Assembly: GCF_032017025.1 (NCBI RefSeq)
Contig: NZ_DALZQO010000014.1
Location: 11,645 to 75,644 of the forward strand
Reading direction: 5' to 3'
Origin: Hydrogenoanaerobacterium sp032017025
Lineage (GTDB): Bacteria > Bacillota > Clostridia > Oscillospirales > Ruminococcaceae
Length of the DNA: 64,000 bases
Of this stretch, positions 25,233-34,458 are shown piece after piece; the stretch's first letter is position 1, and each line of letters begins with the position of its first letter. The notes under the pieces are model-generated. The model did not search any database, was not told the DNA's origin, and saw only the letters and a list, made by a program, of their open reading frames with translations. A program made the position numbers and the translations under genes.

Positions 25233-26537
25233 TTGGAACTTTCAAAGTTAAGGCAGGTTGTACAATCCGCCGACTTGTATACACGAATGGGGCGGATTGA
25301 TAAAATTGTCGGAATGACTGTGGAGGCGACAGGTCCTGCCTGCAATATTGGCGATGTATGTCATATAGAGTATCAGGGCGGCACTTGTACCGCGCTTGCC
25401 GAGGTTGTCGGCTTTAAAGAGAACAAGGTGCTTCTCATGCCATATGAAGAGATTGAGGGCATCGGCTATGGTTGCCTTGTAAAAAACACAGGGGACAAGC
25501 TCAAAATTAAAATGAGCGATGACTTAATCGGCAGAACAGTAGACGCAATGGGAGTTCCCATTGATGGAGGCCCGCCGATTCAAGCGGAGAAATTCTATTC
25601 CATCAACGGTACTCGTTCCAACCCCATGGATCGCCCTAGAATCGATACAGTCATCCAAATGGGCGTCAAGGCGATAGACGGAATGCTCACGATTGGAAAA
25701 GGGCAGAGAATGGGTATCTTCGCCGGCAGCGGTGTGGGAAAAAGTACACTGATGGGTATGCTGGCTAAAAATGTAAAAGCAGATGTCAACGTAATTGCAT
25801 TGGTGGGCGAAAGAAGCCGTGAGGTTGTGGAGTTCATCAAGCGAGACCTTGGTGAGGAAGGTGCAAAGCGCTCAGTGCTTGTGGTAGCAACCTCCGATCA
25901 GCCTGCCATGATGCGCTCAAAATGCGCTCTCACAGCCACGACGATTGCAGAGTATTTTAAAGATCAGGGCAAAGACGTATTGCTGATGATGGATTCCCTC
26001 ACTCGTTTTGCAATGGCACAGCGTGAAATAGGGCTCAGCATTGGCGAACCACCCGTGGCACGCGGTTATACGCCATCCATCTACTCGGCAATGCCGAAGC
26101 TGCTGGAACGATCCGGCAATTTTGAGAAAGGCTCTATTACTGGAATTTACACAGTTTTGGTGGAGGGCGACGACTCAAACGAGCCTATTTCAGATACAGT
26201 ACGCGGTATCATCGACGGGCATATTATGCTTTCGCGTAAGGTGGCAATGAAAAACCACTACCCCGCAATCGAGGTGCTTGCCAGTGTCAGCCGTTTGATG
26301 AATGATATTTCCGACCCGGAGCATAAGGCGGCGGCGGGAAAAATTCGCAGGCTGATGTCAATTTATGAGGCGAATGCCGATCTTATTTCCATCGGTGCTT
26401 ACAAAAGCGGGTCAAACCCAGAGCTGGATTACGCCATCACCCGCATTGATGCAATCAATCAATTTTTGCAGCAAGGTGTGGATGAAAAATACAGCTTTGA
26501 AGAAACAGTAGAACAGATGAAACGCCTTGTTGAATAG
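25233..26537 (+). CDS. fliI: flagellum-specific ATPase FliI
   Basis: Export ATPase of 434 residues, F1-beta-like. Walker A is FAGSGVGKSTLMGMLAK at about residue 165-181; Walker B is DVLLMMDSLTRFAMAQREIG; the SDTVRGIIDGHIMLSR region is present. The start is TTG at 25233 after GGTGATGG; no ATG is in reach at the N-terminus. Confidence 0.97.
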   Translation: MELSKLRQVVQSADLYTRMGRIDKIVGMTVEATGPACNIGDVCHIEYQGGTCTALAEVVGFKENKVLLMPYEEIEGIGYGCLVKNTGDKLKIKMSDDLIGRTVDAMGVPIDGGPPIQAEKFYSINGTRSNPMDRPRIDTVIQMGVKAIDGMLTIGKGQRMGIFAGSGVGKSTLMGMLAKNVKADVNVIALVGERSREVVEFIKRDLGEEGAKRSVLVVATSDQPAMMRSKCALTATTIAEYFKDQGKDVLLMMDSLTRFAMAQREIGLSIGEPPVARGYTPSIYSAMPKLLERSGNFEKGSITGIYTVLVEGDDSNEPISDTVRGIIDGHIMLSRKVAMKNHYPAIEVLASVSRLMNDISDPEHKAAAGKIRRLMSIYEANADLISIGAYKSGSNPELDYAITRIDAINQFLQQGVDEKYSFEETVEQMKRLVE

Positions 26538-26548
26538 GGGGAAAAGCA

Positions 26549-26998
26549 GTGAAAAAGTTTGAATTCTCACTCAGCAAAATGCTGAACTTTCGCGAGCAGC
26601 TGCTTGAGAAAGAAAAGAATGCTTTAAGCCAGCTTTTCATACAAAAAAATGCGCTCGATCATCATGTACAGAGCGTTACCGAGCAGCTTGAACAAGTTAG
26701 AACAAGGTTAGAGCAAAAGACACGCGAAGGCGTTATCATCAGTGAGCTAAGGTCGTTAACATTTACATTAGAGAACGGCAAAAAGCAGTTAAAGCAGCTG
26801 CAAAAAGATCAGGCACTATTGAATTCTTCGGTTGAGCTCCAGCGAAACGCAGTGGTGAAGGCCTCACAGCAGGTCTCCAAGCTGGAAAATCTTAAGGAAA
26901 AACAGTGGGAAGAATATCAATACACTTTAACAAAAGCGGAAGAGCTGCTTATTTCAGAGCATGTAGCCTCAACGTTGATTCGACAGGTCAACTCTTAA
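26549..26998 (+). CDS. fliJ: flagellar protein FliJ
   Basis: Coiled-coil protein of 149 residues that couples the FliH-FliI ATPase to FlhA. It begins KKFEFSLSKMLNFREQLLEKEKN, typical of FliJ, and is helical to the end. GTG start at 26549, 11 bp after fliI. Confidence 0.88.
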   Translation: MKKFEFSLSKMLNFREQLLEKEKNALSQLFIQKNALDHHVQSVTEQLEQVRTRLEQKTREGVIISELRSLTFTLENGKKQLKQLQKDQALLNSSVELQRNAVVKASQQVSKLENLKEKQWEEYQYTLTKAEELLISEHVASTLIRQVNS

Positions 26999-27050
26999 AA
27001 AAGTGGGCTTGTCCTTCATAAAATTAAAAATGATGAAGGAGGTGAAGAGG

Positions 27051-28208
27051 ATGGAAGTGAATATGAACACGCAGGTTGTTACGGCAAGGGATATTGCAGC
27101 AGGCGCGGTGAGCCATGCAGGAGCGCAAGGAAGCGGCCAGGCTGGCGGCTTTTTGGAGTTGATGATGCAGCTTTGCGGCTCAGCAAAAAGCGGGCAGCAG
27201 GTAAACACGGTACAATCGCAAGAGGGTCTGCTTGCAGCGCTGAAGAAAAAACTCTCGCAAGAAACCTTAACCGATGACACGCTGCAGATGATTGCACAGA
27301 TGCTGATGATGACCCCCGAATTTGCGGCAGAAAACCTGCAGCTAGCGGGCGATTTACCGGCATTGGTAGAACAGATTACCGCAATGGGTGTGGATGTGCC
27401 GCAGCTGACGAATTTACTCAGCAAACAGGAACAGCTTACACCCGAAATGCTTACCTTGCTTGAATCGCTACAGTCACAACAAGACATGCCTGCATTTACG
27501 GCGGTGAAAAATGAAGCACAAGCCACACAAACTCAAGATGTACTAACGGGACAAAGTGAGTTTCAAACCGCGGTGCTAAAGGCACAGTCTATGATGGGTG
27601 GTAAACCTACTGCTCAAGCGATAAAAGAAGAAACACCTGTGAACATTGAGACCTTGCAGAAGGATGTAGAGTCGGGCAAATACCTAGGTGCGGCAGCGGC
27701 AGTACAGCCAAACGGTATCAGTGAAAACTCGTTTGTCAAACAGCTTGATACGCAAACGGTATCCCCGCAGAACGTTCTTGAACAAGTGAAAACAGGTATA
27801 GAACAGGGCGTTAAATCCGGTGCAAACGAGTTTGTCATTAAGCTAAAGCCCGAGGGCTTGGGCGAAATCACGGTACATATGGTGTCAACGGGTGGTAAAA
27901 TTGCACTGAACATTGTTACATCCACAGCGCAGACAGAAAAATTGCTTAACAGCGAACTAATTAATCTGAGAAGTATTCTTCGGCCGATGAATGCAGAGGT
28001 TCAGCAAATCAGCAACCAAAACAGCCATTCGTTTGATTCGGCAACCTATCACCAGAGTTTGTTCCAGCAGCAACAGCAAAGTGCTTATTCCAACCGTGGC
28101 GGCAGAAACTTCCTGCCTTACGGGCAGTTTGAAGCGCAAGAGGAAAACAGTTATGTACCGCAGCAAAGCTACATAGCCGGTACATCGGCACTCGATCAGT
28201 ATATCTAA
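27051..28208 (+). CDS. fliK: flagellar hook-length control protein FliK
   Basis: Secreted ruler and export-specificity switch of 385 residues. The N-terminal two thirds are Gln/Ala-rich and poorly conserved. The C-terminal domain has the family motif ANEFVIKLKPEGLGEITVHM near residue 260, then a Gln-rich tail. ATG at 27051 is 8 bp after GGAGG at 27039-27043. Its partner for the switch is FlhB. Confidence 0.9.
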   Translation: MEVNMNTQVVTARDIAAGAVSHAGAQGSGQAGGFLELMMQLCGSAKSGQQVNTVQSQEGLLAALKKKLSQETLTDDTLQMIAQMLMMTPEFAAENLQLAGDLPALVEQITAMGVDVPQLTNLLSKQEQLTPEMLTLLESLQSQQDMPAFTAVKNEAQATQTQDVLTGQSEFQTAVLKAQSMMGGKPTAQAIKEETPVNIETLQKDVESGKYLGAAAAVQPNGISENSFVKQLDTQTVSPQNVLEQVKTGIEQGVKSGANEFVIKLKPEGLGEITVHMVSTGGKIALNIVTSTAQTEKLLNSELINLRSILRPMNAEVQQISNQNSHSFDSATYHQSLFQQQQQSAYSNRGGRNFLPYGQFEAQEENSYVPQQSYIAGTSALDQYI

Positions 28209-28242
28209 CTAGCATAGAAAATTTTCAGGAAGGAGGAAGACA

Positions 28243-29034
28243 ATGGGTTATGACAGCATCAGTGGGGTTGGAAACAACAGCTACAGAACCAATCAAACAA
28301 GCGGCGGGCAGACGATTGACGCAGTTTACGGAGATGCAAAAGACAAACAAATTTCAGTCGATAATTTTTTGCAGCTTATGATCGCCCAGCTTAAAAATCA
28401 GGATTTTACAAACCCTGTGGATGATACCCAGTATGTCACACAGCTTGCGCAGTTTGCCACCATGCAGCAGATGCAGGAGTTGGCATATCATTCGAAATCC
28501 AACTTTATGATGTCACTGGTTGGCAAGGATGTTACCGTTGCAAAGCTTTCTATCGGCGGAAACGTAAATAAGGTAATTGGCCCGGTAGAGAGGATTTCTT
28601 TTGTAGGCAACGAATTTAAAATCTATGTCGCCGGAAAAGAATACAGTGTTGACCAGCTGATGGAGGTTCACGGAACATCATCAGACGGCAGTGATAAGCC
28701 TCAGGTAGATCCGTCGAAATACACAATTCTTCCGAAAAACAAAACAGACACAACAATCGACCTTGCGTGGCCGGTGCCAACATCGGACGAGGTGATTGCT
28801 TCTAAGCTGAAATACACCGTCTATTATTCAACCGGTTCGGCGTTCGACACAGTAGACGAGGTAAAAGCGGGTATACGCTTTGGTTCTTCTGAGCGTGGCG
28901 GTTTAACAAGCGAGACTATCACAGGGCTTGAGCCGGATACCACCTACTTTATCAATGTTGTGGTAAAAGACGGCAACGGCAAGGAAACAGTTTATCAAAA
29001 AACAACTGTAACCACCAAACCGCAGGGCGAGTAG
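28243..29034 (+). CDS. flgD: hook-capping protein FlgD with a C-terminal FnIII-like domain
   Basis: Hook scaffold of 263 residues. Residues 30-90 hold the FlgD signature (VDNFLQLMIAQLKNQDFTNP, then TQLAQFATMQQMQ). Residues of about 160-260 look like a fibronectin type III domain: DLAWPVP, YTVYYSTG, ITGLEPDTTYFINVVVKDGNG. Many Firmicute FlgD proteins end after the first part, so the added domain is notable. AGGAGG precedes the ATG. Confidence 0.92.
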   Translation: MGYDSISGVGNNSYRTNQTSGGQTIDAVYGDAKDKQISVDNFLQLMIAQLKNQDFTNPVDDTQYVTQLAQFATMQQMQELAYHSKSNFMMSLVGKDVTVAKLSIGGNVNKVIGPVERISFVGNEFKIYVAGKEYSVDQLMEVHGTSSDGSDKPQVDPSKYTILPKNKTDTTIDLAWPVPTSDEVIASKLKYTVYYSTGSAFDTVDEVKAGIRFGSSERGGLTSETITGLEPDTTYFINVVVKDGNGKETVYQKTTVTTKPQGE

Positions 29035-29051
29035 CAGGATAGGAGGCAGAA

Positions 29052-29462
29052 GTGGGCATGGATCCTCTTTTTTACAACCGATTTTCTGTCCCTGTCGTTA
29101 CGGGTACTCCTCAGGTTCCGGCATCTCAAGAAAAAAAGACACAGGCAACAGGTCAAATAGAGGAAGTATCCTTTCGAGATATCCTGCAGCAGCAGATCAG
29201 GGCAAACAGCAATCTGGAATTTTCAAAGCATGCAGTAAACAGAGTGGTACAGCGCAATATTGACATCTCTGAAAGCAAAATGGCGCGCCTGAACGAGGGT
29301 GTGCGTATGGCAGAGGAGAAGGGGCTGAATGAGCCATTAATTCTTGTAGACTCCACAGCGTTTATTGTAAATGTAAAAAACAATACAGTGATTACAACTG
29401 TAAGCAGCAATGACTTAAAGGGAAATATATTCACCAATATCGACGGTACCGTAATTATTTAG
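29052..29462 (+). CDS. flagellar operon protein (TIGR02530-type)
   Basis: Protein of 136 residues with the family core FSKHAVNRVVQRNIDISESK and a C-terminal TAFIVNVKNNTVITTV region. It sits between flgD and flgE, as in many Firmicutes, where its role is unknown. The start is GTG at 29052 (5 bp from AGGAGG) or ATG at 29058 (11 bp). Confidence 0.85.
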   Translation: MGMDPLFYNRFSVPVVTGTPQVPASQEKKTQATGQIEEVSFRDILQQQIRANSNLEFSKHAVNRVVQRNIDISESKMARLNEGVRMAEEKGLNEPLILVDSTAFIVNVKNNTVITTVSSNDLKGNIFTNIDGTVII

Positions 29463-29542
29463 CCGGACCTTTTTAGGAAGCTAAAACTTCATCTTGACTG
29501 ACTGAAAGATGAAACGGTATTCAAAAAAAGGAGAGTAACAGT

Positions 29543-31216
29543 ATGGTTCGTTCCATGTATTCGGGCGTATCGGGCATGAAAGCCCATCAAACCAGAATGG
29601 ACGTTATCGGTAATAACATCGCAAACGTGAATACATATGGTTTTAAAGCAAGCAGAGCGTCCTTTAAGGATGTTTACTATCAGACAATGAGCGGTGCGTC
29701 GGGCGGCACGGCAGTGCGCGGCGGTACCAACCCAAGCCAGGTTGGTTATGGCTCTAAAATTGGCAGCGTAGATGTTCTGCAGACAAGATCAACCCTGCAG
29801 ATGACCGACAATGGTATGGACGCGGCAATCGCAGGTGAGGGCTTCTTCCAGGTACAGGATACCGATGGCAACATTTTTTATACCAGAGCAGGTATGCTGA
29901 ACGTTGACTCGGCAGGCAACCTTGTAGATTCCAACGGTAACTTTGTACTGGGTGTATCGGGCAACCCGCTTGGTAAATCGCCCTCCAACGAAAAAATCCA
30001 ACTTATGATTCCGTCGGTTCCCCCTACACCCGCAAATGTGCAGGAAACAATCAATGGTGTTAAATTTACATTCTCCGCACAGAACTCCACCAAAGACGGT
30101 AACGTTACCTTCAACTTTATGTTAGACGACAGCCTGCCCGGCGGTGTTGACGTCAGCGTACAAAAGGATGAGATGTCATCTTCTTCCATTACGGTTCGTG
30201 TCAACAAGAACAGTGTTTTCACCAGTATGGAGGATTTCACAGCGAAAATGAATGCCGCTATCACCGAGGCCAACGGCGGCAAGCCTCACCCGGGCGGAGA
30301 TTTTTCAATCACTACCGACCCAGCCACCGGGTTGTTCCCCGTAGACGGGCTCACAGGTGCAGAGCTCATCGGCAAAGACTTTGACGTAAAGATGGGCAGC
30401 CTCACAGGTATCCCCAATACCGGAATTTTTGGCGGTATGAAGTTTAAAGGCACCAGCACCAGCCCAATGTTTGATTCTGACAGTGATCTTACATTTGCGT
30501 CAACCTATGTCACTCCCGGTACTGCAACTGACCCCGAGGGCTGGAAAATTACCGCAACAGATGCCGCCGGTAAAGTCTATACAGGCCATGTCACCACATT
30601 GATGACCGGTGCCGGATCTGTACGCATGAAGGCGGCAGATGGCACTTATCTGGACATGACTCATCCCGGTTTAACGGCGATGAATGCAGCATACAACACG
30701 GAGGAAGGTACCCCCGGCGCCGATATGGCTAACGGTAACGCCTTTGATGCGCTTGTAGATGCAATCACTGCAAAACCTGCTCAGAAATCCAACGACCTCG
30801 GTCTTATGAGCAAGCCGATCATGCTGTCAAAGGGTACCGAGGGCGGCTCGCAGACCGTAGCGGATCTTTCCAGTATCGCAATCGGTGCAGACGGTGTTAT
30901 CGAAGGCGTTCATCCCGTACATGGCAGGCTTCAGCTCGGCAGGCTTGATATCGTTACCTTCGAGAACCCGCAGGGACTTGAGCAGGTGGGTAACTCTTAC
31001 TTCTCTTCTACAGGCAACTCGGGAACAGCCAACTACTGTCAGCCCGGTTCCTCCGGCTCGGGCGCGCTGGCGGCCGGCTCGCTGGAGATGTCCAACGTTG
31101 ACCTATCCAGAGAGTTTTCCGATATGATCATCACGCAGAGGGGTTTCCAGGCAAACTCCAGACTAATCACAGTATCCGACGAAATGCTCAATGAGCTGGT
31201 TAACTTAAAACGATAA
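29543..31216 (+). CDS. flgE: flagellar hook protein FlgE
   Basis: Hook subunit of 557 residues, about twice the Bacillus length. It has the rod/hook N-terminus (MYSGVSGMKAHQTRMDVIGNN), the IAGEGFFQVQD motif and the C-terminal LSREFSDMIITQRGFQANSR. The extra length is a middle region (about 160-430) of exposed domains. It follows a good AAGGAG site. Two overlapping hairpins lie just after the stop. Confidence 0.94.
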   Translation: MVRSMYSGVSGMKAHQTRMDVIGNNIANVNTYGFKASRASFKDVYYQTMSGASGGTAVRGGTNPSQVGYGSKIGSVDVLQTRSTLQMTDNGMDAAIAGEGFFQVQDTDGNIFYTRAGMLNVDSAGNLVDSNGNFVLGVSGNPLGKSPSNEKIQLMIPSVPPTPANVQETINGVKFTFSAQNSTKDGNVTFNFMLDDSLPGGVDVSVQKDEMSSSSITVRVNKNSVFTSMEDFTAKMNAAITEANGGKPHPGGDFSITTDPATGLFPVDGLTGAELIGKDFDVKMGSLTGIPNTGIFGGMKFKGTSTSPMFDSDSDLTFASTYVTPGTATDPEGWKITATDAAGKVYTGHVTTLMTGAGSVRMKAADGTYLDMTHPGLTAMNAAYNTEEGTPGADMANGNAFDALVDAITAKPAQKSNDLGLMSKPIMLSKGTEGGSQTVADLSSIAIGADGVIEGVHPVHGRLQLGRLDIVTFENPQGLEQVGNSYFSSTGNSGTANYCQPGSSGSGALAAGSLEMSNVDLSREFSDMIITQRGFQANSRLITVSDEMLNELVNLKR

Positions 31217-31232
31217 TACATACCTACAGCAG

Positions 31233-31303
31233 GCGGCAGCGGCGCACTGCGTCGCTGCTGCAGGTCATTGGAAAAGCAGCTTTTCCAATGACCTGCAGCA
31301 GCG
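31233..31303 (+). promoter_or_regulatory. two mutually exclusive hairpins between flgE and flbD
   Basis: Hairpin 1 pairs 31233-31245 with 31249-31261 (ACT loop, GC-rich, two G-T pairs). Hairpin 2 is a perfect 24-bp inverted repeat, 31253-31276 with 31280-31303 (CAG loop). They share 31253-31261, so only one can form. No T tract follows, so neither is an ordinary terminator. Confidence 0.75.
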
Positions 31304-31351
31304 AAAATCTTGATTTACAAAGCTAAAATTACCGATGAGGAGAATGTGAAT

Positions 31352-31558
31352 ATGATTACTCTAACCAAGCTTAATAAAGATCTATTTGTTTTAAACTGCG
31401 ACCTTATCGAGAGCATAGCTGAGAATCCTGATACTACCATTACTCTTACAGGAGGTAAAATTTTTATTGTGCGTGAGTCAATGCAAGAGGTTGTGCAAAA
31501 GGTTGTTGATTACCGTAAAGAAACGTTTGGTAATTTTATAAAAATGATTCTTAAGTAA
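31352..31558 (+). CDS. flbD: FlbD/SwrD family protein
   Basis: Protein of 68 residues, MITLTKLNKDLFVLNCDLI onward, with the family's ENPDTTITLTGGK motif. In Bacillus the homologue SwrD raises motor torque, possibly through the stator. ATG at 31352 follows GAGGAG; the upstream in-frame ATT/ATG is too close to the hairpins. It precedes motA and motB. Confidence 0.93.
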   Translation: MITLTKLNKDLFVLNCDLIESIAENPDTTITLTGGKIFIVRESMQEVVQKVVDYRKETFGNFIKMILK

Positions 31559-31602
31559 TTTACTATAAAAAGACAATTGAGCAGTAAAGGATGAGAGCAG
31601 TT

Positions 31603-32451
31603 ATGGATTTTATGTCTATTATAGGTTTAATACTCAGTTTCGCTTTGGTCGTTTTTGGTATGGTGTTCGATCAGGACGCAATGCAGGTTGTATGGGGCAA
31701 TCTTGGGGCTTTCATTGATTACCCAAGTATGGCAATCACCTTTGGCGGTACGATTGCTGTTATGATGATGTCCTTCCCACTCAGCAGCTTTAAAAAAGTC
31801 GGAAAGCACCTGAAAATAATTTTCTTTCCAAACAAATACAATCCGCTCCACTTTATTGATCAGATTGTTGAGTTTGCAAAGGAAGCAAGAATGAAGGGGC
31901 TGCTTTCGCTGGAGGACAAACTCAATGAAACAGATGATTTGTTTTTACGTAACAGCCTAATGCTGGTAGTGGATTCGGTGGAGCCGGAAAAGGTAAAAAA
32001 TTTGCTTGAGTCAGAACTTGAATACCTGGATGAGCGCCATGCGCAGGATAGAGCCTTTTACGACAAAGGTGCTGCATATGCCCCTGCGTTTGGTATGATT
32101 GGTACTCTGATCGGTCTTGTGCTTATGCTTGGTTCACTTGAGGACGTAAGTGCGGTAGGTTCTGGTATGGCCGTTGCACTGATAACCACCTTTTATGGTT
32201 CAATGCTTGCAAATATAATTTTCTTACCAATTTCTAATAAGCTTAAGGTACGCCATGAAGAAGAATATCTTTGTAAAATGATTATTGTTGAGGGTGTACA
32301 GGCGATTCAAGCGGGTGAAAACCCAAAATTTATTAAAGAAAAATTAACCAAATTCTTGCCCGCTTCAATTATGAAAAAGAGCAAAGGTGAATCAGATGTG
32401 GAGGACGACGTACCACTTCAGAAGAATGTTAAAGTTAAAAGAGGGCGCTAA
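31603..32451 (+). CDS. motA: flagellar motor protein MotA
   Basis: Stator channel subunit of 282 residues with four membrane helices (about 1-22, 34-52, 148-168, 182-202). The third carries the conserved AYAPAFGMIGTLIGL with its functional proline. The cytoplasmic loop between helices 2 and 3 contacts FliG. The C-terminal tail is charged. ATG at 31603 is preferred over the in-frame ATG at 31591, which directly abuts AAAGG. Confidence 0.95.
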   Translation: MDFMSIIGLILSFALVVFGMVFDQDAMQVVWGNLGAFIDYPSMAITFGGTIAVMMMSFPLSSFKKVGKHLKIIFFPNKYNPLHFIDQIVEFAKEARMKGLLSLEDKLNETDDLFLRNSLMLVVDSVEPEKVKNLLESELEYLDERHAQDRAFYDKGAAYAPAFGMIGTLIGLVLMLGSLEDVSAVGSGMAVALITTFYGSMLANIIFLPISNKLKVRHEEEYLCKMIIVEGVQAIQAGENPKFIKEKLTKFLPASIMKKSKGESDVEDDVPLQKNVKVKRGR

Positions 32452-32493
32452 AAATAACCTTGCCGATACCGGCGTAAAGGTGGTGTGAAAGAT

Positions 32494-33417
32494 ATGGCAA
32501 GAAAACAACGTGAAGAAGAAAAAACGGACGGGTGGCTGAATACCTACGCGGACATGGTAACTCTTGTTCTTACCTTTTTTGTCCTGCTATTTACGATGTC
32601 CTCAGTGCAGGAGGAAAAATTTGAGCAGCTTATTAAAGTATTTCAAGATCGCATGGGTACTGCGACGCAAATTGTATATCAAAATGACGAAAACGGCGGC
32701 GAGTTTTCACCGGGAAGCACCTCCGAAGAGCCGTTTAAGGCAAACGGTGACGGCATGATAGAGGAAACCACGGGCTTGCCTGCTACCTTTGACGAGCTGT
32801 ATGAATATTTGAAAAGTTATGTGCGTGAAAACAATCTTGAATCCGATATAGATGTTCAGAGAAATGAGAATTTTGTCTATATTCGTTTTAACAACAATAT
32901 CTTTTTTGATGCGGACAGTGCGCAGCTGCGTCATGCCAGTGTGGATATTCTGAATTATCTCGGCGATTGCTTCAAGAGTATAGAGAAAGACATCCTTGCT
33001 ATCCGCATCAATGGGCATACCGCGGCGGTTCCGGGTGTTGAAAACTATAAGGTTAACGACAGAATTTTGTCCTCTGACCGCGCGAACAATGTAGCAATTT
33101 ATTTTGAGGATGTTAAAATGATTGAGCCTCAAAAGCTGATCTCACAGGGCTACGGAAAGAATCAACCGATTGCAGAAAATGATACTGCAGAGGGAAGAGA
33201 GAAAAACCGGCGCGTGGATATGATGATCCTCAGCAATAACTTTAACATTGCTAATTCCGGTATTACAGATACCGAGGAATTATATAACTTCTTACAGGGT
33301 AACTACGACATCAGTATGTACAACGACCCTCTCACGCCCGCAAATATTATTATTCCCACTGAAGGGGAGGAATTAGCAGCTGATGACGGCGCAAATGAAG
33401 AAAGTCAGCAGAATTAA
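32494..33417 (+). CDS. motB: flagellar motor protein MotB
   Basis: Stator anchor of 307 residues. A single membrane helix near 18-40 contains the ion-binding Asp in TYADMVTLVLTFFVLLF. A linker leads to an OmpA-like peptidoglycan-binding domain (about 140-255; INGHTAAVPG, LSSDRANNV, GREKNRRVDMMI). ATG at 32494 lies 10 bp after AAAGG. It is coupled to motA. Confidence 0.95.
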   Translation: MARKQREEEKTDGWLNTYADMVTLVLTFFVLLFTMSSVQEEKFEQLIKVFQDRMGTATQIVYQNDENGGEFSPGSTSEEPFKANGDGMIEETTGLPATFDELYEYLKSYVRENNLESDIDVQRNENFVYIRFNNNIFFDADSAQLRHASVDILNYLGDCFKSIEKDILAIRINGHTAAVPGVENYKVNDRILSSDRANNVAIYFEDVKMIEPQKLISQGYGKNQPIAENDTAEGREKNRRVDMMILSNNFNIANSGITDTEELYNFLQGNYDISMYNDPLTPANIIIPTEGEELAADDGANEESQQN

Positions 33418-33448
33418 CTACACTACCGTAAGGATGTGACACAGGAAA

Positions 33449-34438
33449 ATGCCTGAAATCTTATCACAAAGCCAGATTGACGCATTGCTGACGAATCTGG
33501 GTAAAGGCGAGCCCATTAGTCCGCAAGAGTCTTCTGCAGGGGGAAGGCGGATTAAGGAGTACGACTTTAAGTCCCCTAAAAAATTTACCAAAGAGCGGCT
33601 TAGAACGTTGGAAAGCATGCACGAAAATCTGGCGCGCTCAATCACCTCATATTTTACTAGTATGCTTAGGGAATACTGTGAAGTCAGTGTGCTGCAAATT
33701 GAGGAGCAACGATATTTCGAGTACAGCAATGCTCTTCCGGATATCGCCTTAGTCGGCCTGATTGATCTGAACCCTCTCGATCCTAATATTAGTGAGACAA
33801 CACTGACTATGGATATGTCCACCACAATCGGCTTTTTTATGATTGACCGTTTGCTGGGCGGCGCTGGTGAAGGTTACAACCTGGACAGAGAATTTACCGA
33901 CATTGAAAAGACAATATTGGCCTATGTCTATGAAAAATTTGCGCATTATGTTGAGGAAGCTTGGGGCACTTCAATTGATGCGAAAGCGAGTTTCCGGGGA
34001 TTGGAGACAAACTCGCGATTGCTTCAGGTTAATGCACAGGAGGACATTGTTGTTATTGTTGTGCTCAATGCAAAAATCAGAAATGTCACAGGAAAAATCA
34101 GCATTTGTATTCCTGCAACCAGTTTGGAAGAAATGTCAGACAGCTTTAGCTCCAAATATACGCGTTCAACCCGTAAGATGGATGCGGATAAAGAGAAACA
34201 GAGAAAGCAAGTCATTATGAATTCCATTATGCATTCTGACTTGGAGCTGAAAGCACGGCTTCATGAGTTTGAGCTGGGTATGCACGATGTCTTACAGCTC
34301 CAGGTAGGGGATATTATTCCGCTGAATAAAAATATTAACAGTGATATTCAGGTGTTGGTGGAGGACGTGCCGTGGTTTACGGCAAAGCTAGGCAAGATAA
34401 AGACCAGAAAAGCTGTTAAAGTGAATAAATTTATGTAA
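33449..34438 (+). CDS. fliM: flagellar motor switch protein FliM
   Basis: C-ring protein of 329 residues. The N-terminal ILSQSQIDALL is the CheY-P binding peptide. A CheC-like middle domain and a C-terminal SpoA domain (VGDIIPLNKNINSDIQV) follow. fliL, often found just before fliM, is absent. Confidence 0.96.
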   Translation: MPEILSQSQIDALLTNLGKGEPISPQESSAGGRRIKEYDFKSPKKFTKERLRTLESMHENLARSITSYFTSMLREYCEVSVLQIEEQRYFEYSNALPDIALVGLIDLNPLDPNISETTLTMDMSTTIGFFMIDRLLGGAGEGYNLDREFTDIEKTILAYVYEKFAHYVEEAWGTSIDAKASFRGLETNSRLLQVNAQEDIVVIVVLNAKIRNVTGKISICIPATSLEEMSDSFSSKYTRSTRKMDADKEKQRKQVIMNSIMHSDLELKARLHEFELGMHDVLQLQVGDIIPLNKNINSDIQVLVEDVPWFTAKLGKIKTRKAVKVNKFM

Positions 34439-34458
34439 GAACGGGAGGAGTTGTGGAT

